A model generated the notes under the pieces. The model was not told the DNA's origin. It worked only from the letters and a program-made list of their open reading frames with translations, and did not search any database. From positions 1 to 11,223 of the forward strand of contig JANBQS010000849.1 in NCBI GenBank assembly GCA_027577415.1: a stretch of 11,223 bases of DNA, given 5' to 3'. The DNA is from Coemansia sp. RSA 922 (Eukaryota > Kickxellomycota > Kickxellomycetes > Kickxellales > Kickxellaceae). Of the stretch, positions 1-6,996 are shown piece by piece. Every line of letters starts with the position of its first letter. Within the stretch, counting starts at the first letter, position 1. The translations under genes were made by a program, and so were the position numbers.

Positions 1-1458
1 GCCAACGCCCAGGCCAGTGCTAAAGTTCAGGTTCAGACCAGTGTTAAAGCACTGCCACAGGCGTCTATTCCAACACCCCAGTCCGAGTACGACTCGGCCG
101 AAATGGATACGCGGTTCTCCGGGCTGCGCATCATGTCGCCTGTCGAAGTAGCCGCACACCAGGGCCTGCCACCGCCCCGCGCCATCGTCGATCCAGACTC
201 GCCCTTGGCGCCCGCCGAATCGCCACCCGCTAGTGCACCTCTTGGCGTTCCTCAGCCAGCGCCACGCCCGTCGCCGTCTCTACGGCCGTCAACATCCTCA
301 CGCACTGCGTCGCCGCGGTCAGTCAGCTTCCGCATCGAAGAGCCGCCTGTGGTGGAGGAAGAGACGCCTAGATCGCTGGCAGACTATGTGCTAAGCAAGG
401 CATCTGCTACACCGCGCACGAGATCAGGCGTGGTGGCATCGGTAGCCGACACGATCAAAAAGCTGGCGGACGCCGCACAGCAGCAGTCAGGCACGCTGAC
501 GAAACGCAGCACTGTGGCGGCTCCTTTGCCTGAGCTGCACGACCTGATTCGCACACACCAACGGGATGCTCCTACTGACCCCACGGTACCTGCATTGGAC
601 AAGCACAGTCGTATTTTGAAATCGCGCCCTCGCAACAACAACCGCCGCCAGCCCACTATGTCACCCGAACAGGAGCCTGTTGTGGTACCCAATATGTGTG
701 CGCGCTGTACCCGAGGCATCGAAGACACTTGGTTCCGGCTCTCGGACGGGCGGCAGGTGCACGTCGAGTGTTTTTCGTGCCAGGGCTGCCAGCGTCTCAT
801 CGACGACGGCGTTTATGTGCTAGACGCCGGTGTGGAATTCCACCCACAGTGCGTGCCACCAGCTCCGCCGCCCATCGTATCGGTGTCGCCGGTCCCCTCC
901 TCGCACTCGTCGCAGGGCCGCGTGCGTGGGCCGCGTGCTCCGCGTCGCGACGAGTCCTGCGACCGCTGCCACAATGTGCTGACCGGTCCTCGGTTCCAAC
1001 TGACCAATGGGAAGCAGTACCACCCAGAGTGTTTTGCCTGTGCCGGCTGCAACCAGCGCTTCGACGAGGGCTCCTACGTGTGCTTTGAGGGCAACGAGTA
1101 CCACCACCACTGCGTAGACGCACTGAACCAACAGCCTGCGCCTGAGTTCCAGGAGGAAGAGGTTTTGGCCTGTGCGGAGTGCAAAAAACTAATCGAGGGC
1201 GTGTTCCTTCGCCACAACGAATCTGTTTTCCATCCTGCCTGCTTCTGCTGTCATGACTGTCGTCGTCCTATTACTCCTGGTATGCCGTTTGGCGAGATCG
1301 AGGCACATCCTTGCTGTGAATCGTGTCTTGAGAGACGCGCTGCTCAGCCGGTTCAGCACCCTCATATCCCTATGCCACAGCCCTCACATGCCTGGCCTTC
1401 TGCACCACAGCCGGCTCACCGCCAACAACAATACTATCCAGCCAAAACTGGCTACTAG
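1..1458 (+). CDS. Paxillin-like protein with three LIM domains (5' partial)
   Basis: The frame is open from base 1 with no stop, so the gene starts upstream of the window; the first visible ATG is at 103, and residues are numbered from it. The N-terminal half is Pro/Ser/Ala-rich and probably disordered. Three LIM zinc-binding domains follow: C199-C250, C286-C337 and C357-C408. Each shows the C-x2-C ... H-x2-C ... C-x2-C pattern; in the third the ligands are C357, C360, H377, C380, C383, C386, C405 and C408. A Gln/Pro-rich tail ends at Y451. LIM domains bind proteins, not DNA. Fungal proteins with disordered N-termini and clustered C-terminal LIMs (Pxl1/paxillin type) act at polarity sites and the cytokinetic ring. 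A short leucine-rich segment at 142-149 (LPELHDLI) faintly resembles a paxillin LD motif. The family call is firm; orthology to Pxl1 is inferred. Confidence 0.88.
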   Translation, partial: ANAQASAKVQVQTSVKALPQASIPTPQSEYDSAEMDTRFSGLRIMSPVEVAAHQGLPPPRAIVDPDSPLAPAESPPASAPLGVPQPAPRPSPSLRPSTSSRTASPRSVSFRIEEPPVVEEETPRSLADYVLSKASATPRTRSGVVASVADTIKKLADAAQQQSGTLTKRSTVAAPLPELHDLIRTHQRDAPTDPTVPALDKHSRILKSRPRNNNRRQPTMSPEQEPVVVPNMCARCTRGIEDTWFRLSDGRQVHVECFSCQGCQRLIDDGVYVLDAGVEFHPQCVPPAPPPIVSVSPVPSSHSSQGRVRGPRAPRRDESCDRCHNVLTGPRFQLTNGKQYHPECFACAGCNQRFDEGSYVCFEGNEYHHHCVDALNQQPAPEFQEEEVLACAECKKLIEGVFLRHNESVFHPACFCCHDCRRPITPGMPFGEIEAHPCCESCLERRAAQPVQHPHIPMPQPSHAWPSAPQPAHRQQQYYPAKTGY

Positions 1459-1467
1459 CCTTTTTCA

Positions 1468-1478
1468 AATAAAATAAA
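1468..1478 (+). terminator. Poly(A) signal of the LIM gene
   Basis: Two overlapping AATAAA hexamers (1468-1473 and 1473-1478) lie 10-20 nt after the LIM stop codon. A T-run follows at about 1493-1501. This is the expected place for 3'-end formation before the next gene on the same strand. Confidence 0.6.
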
Positions 1479-1561
1479 TATAACTGCGTCCCTTTTTTTT
1501 TGTTGATAAACCCTTGATTGAGAATGTTTACATTAAACACGAAAAAAAAACGCCAAAAAGT

Positions 1562-1650
1562 CCGCCCCCTTTCTTCCTCTTTTTCTCTACCTTTTCTTCT
1601 TTACCTGTCGACTTTATATTCTTTTTTATTCTTCGTATTCCTTTTTTGTG
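1562..1650 (+). promoter_or_regulatory. Pyrimidine-rich leader upstream of CDT1
   Basis: The stretch just before the Cdt1 ATG is almost entirely C and T, with short T-runs, and has no clear TATA box close to the start. CT-rich tracts just upstream of the start are common in TATA-less fungal housekeeping promoters. The whole LIM-Cdt1 intergenic space is only 198 bp. The promoter role is inferred from composition and position. Confidence 0.4.
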
Positions 1651-1656
1651 TGAAGA

Positions 1657-3516
1657 ATGCGCGCTCAAAAGACTACTACGCTTAAAGGCGTTTTTCGCGT
1701 GAGCAAAAACAGCGACGTTCCAATTGGCAAGGATGCAAATCCACGTCCCATGCGAATGACGCGGAGTCGGTCTGCCGCCCTAGCCACTGAACCTGCTCCC
1801 ACGGTGGTGGAGAAACCCGTGACACGTAAACGCAAACTGGCAGAGGACCCTGCACCCACGCAAAAGAAGCAGCAGAAGGTTGAGCCTGCCGCCACTCCGC
1901 GTAAGAAGAGGCCTACTACTATTAGCGCGTATTTCTCACCTTCTACAAAGACTGAGCAGGCGAGCGTCACCTTGATGAAGCCAGCTATCCCCGCGACTGT
2001 TGTTGAACCTGTTGTCGAGGCTGTTGAAGCTACTGCTGAGCCTGTTGTGGAGATTGTTGCTGAGCCAAAGGCTGCTGATGAGCAGAAGACTACTGTCGAG
2101 CCTATTGCGGAGGCTGTTATCGAGGTTGTTGCTGAGCCAAAGCTTGTCGAAGCTGTTGCTGAGACAAAGCCTGACAACCGCGACAAACTCAACGAACGCG
2201 CCGCTGTGCTCTTGGCCCGCCTCCGCAACCGCACGAAGGTCACCAGCGAGACGACCGCCGAAGAGACACGCTCAATCCAGGATGAACTACGCACGCGTCG
2301 CACCACGACACTATCCACTCCAGCTCCCGCACCTGCAGCCAGCAAATTTACTGAGGCCGGAGGCATCACCGCATCTGAGCAACACGCCCGCGATGTACAC
2401 CGGCAGTTTGTCACTATTACTCGTGGTCCGGCTTTGCCGCAGGGTCTGAGGAAGTTGAACGAGATATTCCAGGCTTTGGACCACACTGTTATGTTTGGCG
2501 GTCAGACCTCCGTCATTTACCACCGCGCCCGTCACGGAGTCGAATCCATGGCCAAGCGCACATTTGGTTGGCGCGAGTTGGGCCAGATCTTGGCCCTATA
2601 CCCAGAGTCCTATACCTATAAGCCCGTGGGTACTGTGTATGAGGGTAGACGGATCGTATCGGTTGAGCTGTGCCCTAAGGTGCGTGGCATGGATTTGGCT
2701 GTGGAGATCGAGGCGAGACGCAATGAATTTAGTCGTAGGCTTGTTGCTCTCGTGGACGCTGCTCATCGTGAGTTTTTGGTTCAGCGCGGATACGAAGATA
2801 AAGACATTGATGCTACGCAGGGTCACTGGCACCCGTCATTCGACATAGAGTCGACACCCACAGTTACCCCTCTACCACTGCCGCCTACCCAGGCTGCTGC
2901 TGCGGGACCCGTGGCTACATTTGATCGGGAGCGGCTCCGCCACCTATTGGGAGCCGCTGAGGCCAAGAACTCTGAGCTCAAAGACAAACCCCCCACTGTT
3001 CTCTCTCTACCTACTCCTGCTGACTCGCCTCTTTTGCAGCCGGCTGCAGTGCCCGATTCGAAGGTATCAAGGGCGAAGAATTTGTTGGAGCGTATTCGCG
3101 AAAAACAACGCGCCAAAGAAGCAGCCGAACTAGCCGCCGTCCAAGCCGTACCATTAGCTACTCGTACTATGTATTCGAGGTTGCCGGCTATATTGGAGAC
3201 TCTGTCATTTTTGTTCTATACCGAGCGTCGTAACGTGCTTCCCTATTTTTATGTCGTCGATAAGCTTGTCGAGTCAAAGGGATTGGAACGACCGGATATC
3301 TCCAACCATATTATTGCTATATCTGAGTTTGTCCCCGAGTGGTGCAGCATCACCGAGCCTGGTGACAGTGCTGGAACAACGACACCTAGTGATAGTGTGG
3401 CTATTAAGCTTGCTCCTGTTGAACCCTCGCCTGATGCACGCCTGAATATTACTCGCACTATCAGTATGCGAGAGGCAAAGGCCCAACTAATTGCCAAGAT
3501 CGAAGCCTTAGCCTAA
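1657..3516 (+). CDS. CDT1: DNA replication licensing factor Cdt1
   Basis: Cdt1 loads the MCM2-7 helicase onto origins together with ORC and Cdc6. The 619-aa protein has the family layout. (1) A basic, disordered N-terminus with likely nuclear localisation signals at 57-60 (RKRK) and 81-86 (PRKKRP). (2) A Glu/Val/Ala/Pro-rich segment, about 109-173. (3) The Cdt1 middle domain, about 258-396, recognisable by LPQGLRKLNEIFQALD, the GVESMAKRTF stretch, and QILALYPESY. (4) A C-terminal MCM-binding winged helix, about 506-619, with YSRLPAILETLSFLFYTERR and SEFVPEW. The ATG at 1657 follows the CT-rich leader and begins the only long frame. Two PIP-box-like segments lacking the usual Gln are present at 6-13 (TTTLKGVF) and 86-93 (PTTISAYF). 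The gene reads as one exon. The call rests on both conserved domains occurring in the right order. Confidence 0.9.
   Translation: MRAQKTTTLKGVFRVSKNSDVPIGKDANPRPMRMTRSRSAALATEPAPTVVEKPVTRKRKLAEDPAPTQKKQQKVEPAATPRKKRPTTISAYFSPSTKTEQASVTLMKPAIPATVVEPVVEAVEATAEPVVEIVAEPKAADEQKTTVEPIAEAVIEVVAEPKLVEAVAETKPDNRDKLNERAAVLLARLRNRTKVTSETTAEETRSIQDELRTRRTTTLSTPAPAPAASKFTEAGGITASEQHARDVHRQFVTITRGPALPQGLRKLNEIFQALDHTVMFGGQTSVIYHRARHGVESMAKRTFGWRELGQILALYPESYTYKPVGTVYEGRRIVSVELCPKVRGMDLAVEIEARRNEFSRRLVALVDAAHREFLVQRGYEDKDIDATQGHWHPSFDIESTPTVTPLPLPPTQAAAAGPVATFDRERLRHLLGAAEAKNSELKDKPPTVLSLPTPADSPLLQPAAVPDSKVSRAKNLLERIREKQRAKEAAELAAVQAVPLATRTMYSRLPAILETLSFLFYTERRNVLPYFYVVDKLVESKGLERPDISNHIIAISEFVPEWCSITEPGDSAGTTTPSDSVAIKLAPVEPSPDARLNITRTISMREAKAQLIAKIEALA
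1984..2172 (+). repeat. Degenerate Val-Glu-Pro-Ala repeat inside CDT1
   Basis: This coding stretch is built from short words such as VEPVVEAV, VEIVAEPK and VEVVAEPK. A 15-bp word encoding VAEPK recurs exactly at 2056-2070 and 2128-2142, a 72-bp (24-codon) period. It lies in the linker between the basic N-terminus and the Cdt1 middle domain and is acidic and probably disordered. Replication slippage is a likely origin. Confidence 0.65.
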
Positions 3517-3548
3517 AACTGAAACTCTCTTTTCATTCATTTTTTTTG

Positions 3549-3554
3549 AATAAA
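3549..3554 (+). terminator. Poly(A) signal of CDT1
   Basis: AATAAA lies 33 nt after the Cdt1 stop, directly after a T-run (3538-3547). This is the only canonical hexamer close to the stop. Confidence 0.6.
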
Positions 3555-4740
3555 CTATAGTGCTTGAGGCTGATAAAAAAATTTTAAAATATTAATAGCA
3601 AAGATACAAGGTGTGTATCTCGACATGCATGTTGCGAGTCTTGTGCAAATCGATTTCGACATTGTTGTACTTGTGTTTGGCATCTAAAAAAAATAAGTGA
3701 ATCAACCCCCAAAGCAATTAGTCGTGGTATGTGTGGCATTGAATAGGCGGTCACCGCATGTGGATGGGCTCTCGACTATGCACCAAACACACATTCTACG
3801 CAACAACAGCTTGAGACTTTGAGACACATTTTTCTCAATATGGAGATGAGTGGAATGGGATTGCTCTCGGATTGTCCTGCTTACCAACTACATATAACCC
3901 AACACGCATTATCAGCGCAACAAGTAGTATTTTCTCAGGAGTTTGTGGCGTAGTGGCGGGATATAATTTGTGTGGCGGCAACTTTTTATATTTGAATACG
4001 CTGAGTGGGGAGTTTGTACCGCACATGCCCATATACGTGGGCAGTTCAGCTCTGTAGAATCATATGGAACCTTTCCAACTCGTGGTTTCTAAAAAAAAAA
4101 AATTGGATACAGAGATTGTGGCAAAAGATTTACGACCAATAGCAATAGGGTCCGCCTTTAGAAGAACGCCCATAGGATGGACTACCAGAGTCCTTGTTCA
4201 TAAATGTCTCACCAATACAACAATTATTTAGTGTATGGTCACCCGTACTATCAATCTTTTTTTTTAATAAAATAACATATAATTGGCTTATAATTAAAGA
4301 GTGCTGAATAGGAATGTATATAGACAATAGCATACAAGTCACAGACCTCCGTTCACTTCAAATATTTTCTAAGAAAGAATGCTTACAACTTCTTCACACT
4401 TGGTAATGTGCTACTTTCTCCTTTGTGTGTAGTATTCTGGCCTGTTTTTGCCCTTTCTTCTAACCCCTTAATCAACAAATACGGCCTACTCTAAAATATC
4501 TAAGAGGCTCAGTAATTGTAACAACATTCATGTGTATTCTACATGATCTCTTGCATCGAGGCCATTTGTCGCGAATGCGCCTTATTGTACAATAAATAAA
4601 AAATGTGCAAATAGCATTGCTTCTTACATTTTTGGACATTCTGAACAAACAGCTGATTCCCCTTTATGTGTGGAATTTCGCGAGTAGGATGGTTGACATG
4701 CTATAGTACAATTGTCGGCAACTTGTGCCCTTAAAAATGA
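3555..4740. other. AT-rich stretch with no supported gene
   Basis: About 1.2 kb of AT-rich sequence with homopolymer runs (12 A at 4091-4102; T-run near 4257-4265). Only short open frames of about 60-70 codons occur on either strand. None has a recognisable domain, a good promoter or gene-like composition, and I support none of them. A small palindrome, ACATGCATGT, lies near 3623-3632. Confidence 0.5.
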
Positions 4741-4753
4741 TAGTATCAAAATT

Positions 4754-4763
4754 TATTGTAAAA
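4754..4763 (+). promoter_or_regulatory. TATA-like box of zinc-finger unit 1 (degenerate)
   Basis: TATTGTAAAA occupies the place held by TATAAAAAG in units 2 and 4. It is preceded by ATCAAAATT, which unit 3 also has before its box. It lies 82 bp upstream of the ancestral start position (4836). The box is weaker than the others, in keeping with the decay of this unit. Confidence 0.45.
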
Positions 4764-4835
4764 CAGGCCAGATGACCTTCCTCTATGGAGCAAAAGTCAT
4801 TGCCTACAACCGCTACTCTGCTTGCTTTCAGTATT

Positions 4836-4990
4836 ATCAACAACCCTCCTTACTCCAATAACACCTTTCCAACGCTACTGATATAGCTATCGCTTCGGAT
4901 ATGCCCGAGTGTAATATTTGCGGATTAAAGTATATACTACAGAAATATCTCGATCAGCACATAGCCGATAAGCACCCTGTAAAAAAGTAA
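4836..4990 (+). pseudogene. Zinc-finger unit 1: lost start, intact 29-aa C2H2 ORF
   Basis: The ancestral ATG appears as ATC at 4836-4838. In its frame the residues NNPPYSNNTFPTL align with MNPRYRNCAFTRL of unit 3, then a stop (TAG) follows; a net indel has shifted the frame before the finger. Downstream, ATG 4901 opens a complete 29-codon ORF ending with TAA 4988-4990. It encodes a textbook C2H2 finger: C4-x2-C7-x12-H20-x4-H25, with aromatic Y11 and L17 in the core positions. Either this is a pseudogene with a chance surviving finger, or translation now starts at 4901 and gives a finger-only microprotein. Homology of the unit is well supported; function is unknown. Confidence 0.6.
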
Positions 4991-5218
4991 TACCAGCGCA
5001 CAACCATTAATTCTATTTATAGTACACAGGTTCCCTTTAATTAAATAGCTATTGCACAATTGCAAAACTCACGTTTCTCACGTGGACAAAAGAATGTGGG
5101 CACATCTCCTATCTATTCAATGGAATTGACTCGTGCGAGTTCGCAAATGCAATGACAATCATCATACCTACCAATTCAGGCCGATACTTCAAAACAGGCC
5201 AGTGTCAAACAATTGCCT

Positions 5219-5227
5219 TATAAAAAG
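5219..5227 (+). promoter_or_regulatory. TATA box of zinc-finger unit 2
   Basis: TATAAAAAG, identical to the box of unit 4, lies 82 bp before the ancestral start position (5301). It is followed by the shared leader words CCCACC and CTATCTAGAG. Confidence 0.65.
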
Positions 5228-5300
5228 CCTATCAGCCCACCCTATCTAGAGTTTTGAGCCCTATCTATAACCACTACTATTACTTGCTTTTGACTTTATT

Positions 5301-5454
5301 TTAAATCCTTCTCTCCCTAACAGTACCTTTTTAAAACTCTGCCGACAAAGCTTGTACTCCAGAAATGGCTGTGTGTCAACATTGCGGATGGAATTTTTCT
5401 ACCCAAGATGATCTAGACGCACACGTAGCCGCTGTACGTCGTTTAACTCAGTGA
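5301..5454 (+). pseudogene. Zinc-finger unit 2: lost start, frameshift, His-to-Arg in the finger
   Basis: The ancestral ATG position reads TTA (5301-5303). In its frame the residues NPSLPNSTFLKL align with NPRYRNCAFTRL of unit 3. The distance from this point to the first zinc cysteine is 73 nt against 78 nt in units 3 and 4, a net 5-nt loss that shifts the frame. ATG 5365 opens a 29-codon ORF, the same length as in unit 1. It has C4, C7, F11, L17 and H20 correctly spaced, but Arg (CGT, 5437-5439) stands where H25 should be. The finger lacks its fourth ligand and is probably not a normal zinc site. Most likely a decaying copy. Confidence 0.6.
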
Positions 5455-5651
5455 CTTGGTTAAACATCATTTATTACCATTACTAGTCCTTATTTACCAT
5501 TGTAATCTAAGCTAATATCAGAATAAACAATGCGTACTTCATTATTTTATAATTGTCATTGTAGTTGTCCCGTGCGAGTTCGCTAATGTAATGTCAATAA
5601 TTATACTTGTACATTCTGGATGTTACTTCAAAATTGGTTGATATCAAAATT

Positions 5652-5661
5652 TATAGAAAAG
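5652..5661 (+). promoter_or_regulatory. TATA-like box of zinc-finger unit 3
   Basis: TATAGAAAAG lies 84 bp upstream of the intact ATG at 5736. It is followed by GGCTAGCGACCCAACCTATC, very close to the leader of units 2 and 4. Confidence 0.6.
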
Positions 5662-5735
5662 GCTAGCGACCCAACCTATCTAGAGCTGCACACCTTGTCT
5701 ACAACCAAACCCTTTGCTACCCTTTTAATATTATT

Positions 5736-5903
5736 ATGAATCCTCGTTACAGAAACTGTGCTTTTACAAGACTCGCATCTGCTGATATAGATACTGCCTC
5801 TGAAACGTACCAGTGTCATATTTGCTTACAATGGTTTACTTCAAACACTCTTCTAACGCTGCACTTAACAGAGGTACACAATTTATACCTCAGAGGCAAA
5901 TAA
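5736..5903 (+). CDS. Zinc-finger microprotein, unit 3 (intact, 55 aa)
   Basis: A 55-aa protein with a 26-residue N-terminal segment (MNPRYRNCAFTRL...) and one C2H2 finger: C27-x2-C30-x12-H43-x4-H48, with F34 and L40 at the hydrophobic core positions (the classical F-x5-L-x2-H pattern). A short basic tail ends at K55. The ATG lies 84 bp after a TATA-like box, and the N-terminus aligns residue for residue with unit 4, both placing the first zinc Cys at position 27. There is no signal peptide or membrane segment. A single finger seldom gives strong DNA specificity alone, so protein binding, RNA binding or dimerisation are alternatives. No characterised relative is recognised. The conserved layout across copies is the evidence that this is a real gene. 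Confidence 0.65.
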   Translation: MNPRYRNCAFTRLASADIDTASETYQCHICLQWFTSNTLLTLHLTEVHNLYLRGK

Positions 5904-6078
5904 TTAATTTATTGCTATTTTCACAATTTTTGTTAAATTATATTTCGAGAATGCCCACTTGGTTTCCGAATGGTAAACAGGAATCATCCCGTGTGTGTTC
6001 ATGGATTCAACAAGAACAATCATTCTAATGTACGGCCACTGGCTGTTACTTTGAATCCAGCCCCATCATAAATTCCCT

Positions 6079-6087
6079 TATAAAAAG
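6079..6087 (+). promoter_or_regulatory. TATA box of zinc-finger unit 4
   Basis: TATAAAAAG lies 82 bp upstream of ATG 6161 and is followed by GCTGGCGACC, matching the unit 3 leader. The box-to-ATG distance is nearly the same in all four units. Confidence 0.65.
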
Positions 6088-6160
6088 GCTGGCGACCACT
6101 TTCTGTCCAGAGTCGCAAGCATTACCAACAATCAAGACTCCACTCACTTTCGCTATCATA

Positions 6161-6325
6161 ATGAGCCCGCGGCACTTGAATTGCACTTTTCCAAGACTCT
6201 ACTCTACAAACCAAGATAATGCCCCTAAAACGTTTTTGTGTCCTTTCTGCAGAGAGTCGTTTCCTACGCTAGCTAAAGTAGAGGCGCACATAATGTATAA
6301 AATATGTGTAGTGTTGGCACGTTAA
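6161..6325 (+). CDS. Zinc-finger microprotein, unit 4 (intact, 54 aa, C2HC type)
   Basis: A 54-aa protein homologous to unit 3. MSPRHLNCTFPRL aligns with MNPRYRNCAFTRL, and the first zinc Cys is again residue 27. Ligands are C27-x2-C30-x12-H43-x5-C49, so the last ligand is Cys with one extra spacer residue (C2HC instead of C2H2); F34 and V40 hold the core positions. It ends with TAA at 6323-6325. The changed fourth ligand could still bind zinc, since C2HC fingers exist, or could mark early decay. Function unknown; presence of the gene is supported by the promoter and by unit 3. Confidence 0.62.
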   Translation: MSPRHLNCTFPRLYSTNQDNAPKTFLCPFCRESFPTLAKVEAHIMYKICVVLAR

Positions 6326-6764
6326 CACACAATCGCTTAAGGTTTTTATAGTACTTGGGCTTTCTTTTAACAATTATCCATTTTGTAATTGCAATGTTCA
6401 CCCAATACATCATGCCAAGAAATAATAAATATTTCCGGTTGTCTCCATGCGTTACGGAGAGTATCAGTGCACTATTTTATGTAAAAGCATATTTCTCTGT
6501 AATTGCCGCCCTCGTATTGTTAGACTATCACCCAATGACCTGCTAGCTTCAACAATACATTATTGGAATAGCACATCATTCTTTTCAGAGAGACAATTTT
6601 GAGCATCCTAAGCTGTTAAACCTTACTACCCGACAATCACCCCCAACTAAAAAACACTCCACCCTTTCCGCTTTTAGACAAAGAAAGTGCGGGTAGGTGC
6701 AAACACAGACAACCTGGCAGCACTTTGGCTTTGGGCAAGAAAAGAGCTAAAAGCCTGAGGGGTC
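6326..6764. other. Gene-free stretch after the zinc-finger array
   Basis: About 440 bp without a supported gene. A 63-codon open frame near 6355-6546 begins in AT-rich sequence and shows no domain or promoter. No fifth zinc-finger unit is visible at the expected distance (a start near 6590). Confidence 0.45.
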
Positions 6765-6773
6765 TATAAATAG
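6765..6773 (+). promoter_or_regulatory. Canonical TATA box without a recognised gene
   Basis: TATAAATAG is a consensus-quality TATA box. An ATG lies 84 bp downstream at 6849, the same spacing as in the zinc-finger units, but it opens only 19 codons (stop at 6906). A second ATG at 6881 opens 20 codons and runs into GTAAGC at 6943, which looks like a splice donor; joining to the nearby acceptors at 7040 or 7082 creates a stop at once. It may drive a non-coding RNA, a short peptide or a lost gene. Confidence 0.4.
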
Positions 6774-6996
6774 AGCTGGCACAGATTCCCTTTGAGGAAA
6801 GGTATAGTTGGACACAAACACATCCAAAAGTGCAGAAAAAAAGGATTGATGGGTGAAAAGTGTTGGGCAAAGAGAATAAAATGTCATGCTTTGCAGCAAA
6901 GGAGTTAAAATCTTCAAAGCGTCAAAGACACGTTTTTATTTGGTAAGCAACCATTGGTGGATGTCTGCTTCGACGCCAAAGTGGTATGATGTCATT

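Larger units (their letters stand above)
5132..5606 (+). repeat. Conserved upstream block of units 2 and 3 (two copies)
   Basis: The 13-mer CGTGCGAGTTCGC occurs exactly at 5132-5144 and 5571-5583. Similarity extends over 36 bp (5132-5167 against 5571-5606; I count 31 matches). Both copies lie about 80-90 bp upstream of the unit's TATA-like box. A weak relative (CGTGTGTGTTC) lies at 5990-6000 before unit 4. The exact core and fixed position make a shared upstream regulatory element plausible; no known factor site is claimed. Confidence 0.55.
4740..6325 (+). repeat. Tandem array of four zinc-finger microprotein units
   Basis: Four direct-repeat units of about 425-465 bp. Ancestral start positions are 4836, 5301, 5736 and 6161 (spacings 465, 435, 425). 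Every unit has the same order: an upstream block, a TATA-like box, about 83 bp of leader with recurring words (CTATCTAGAG in units 2 and 3; TACAACC in units 1 and 3, with ATAACCA in unit 2), an N-terminal peptide of the type N/S-P-x-x-x-N-x-x-F-x-x-L, then one zinc finger with C-x2-C-x12-H. Nucleotide identity is patchy, so the duplications are not recent. The order and spacing are too regular for chance. No terminal inverted repeats or transposase are seen, so local tandem duplication is the simplest explanation. Confidence 0.75.

Noticed and set aside
1665..2486. 273-codon minus-strand open frame across CDT1
   Set aside because: Antisense shadow of the Cdt1 coding frame, low-complexity Ser/Thr/Ala composition, no domain.
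3872..4057. 61-codon + strand ORF with YNLCGGNFLYLNTL, faintly like a zinc finger
   Set aside because: The first Cys of the pair is Tyr and no His ligand lies at the right spacing. The promoter and N-terminal peptide of the array units are absent.
4286..4430. Possible fifth zinc-finger unit upstream of unit 1 (TATAATT near 4288, ATG 4379)
   Set aside because: The leader does not match the other units, and the 17-codon ORF has no finger or N-terminal motif.
5425..5530. Possible introns beginning at GTAC just after the first finger His in units 2 and 3
   Set aside because: In unit 3 the GTACAC codes for Val-His, and that His is the fourth zinc ligand; splicing there would destroy the finger.
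4740..6325. The array as a transposon or satellite
   Set aside because: No terminal inverted repeats, target duplications or transposase; units contain promoter-plus-ORF structure and vary like old gene duplicates.
6637..6870. 77-codon minus-strand ORF
   Set aside because: Cys/Leu-rich composition typical of chance frames; covers the isolated TATA box on the other strand; no homology seen.
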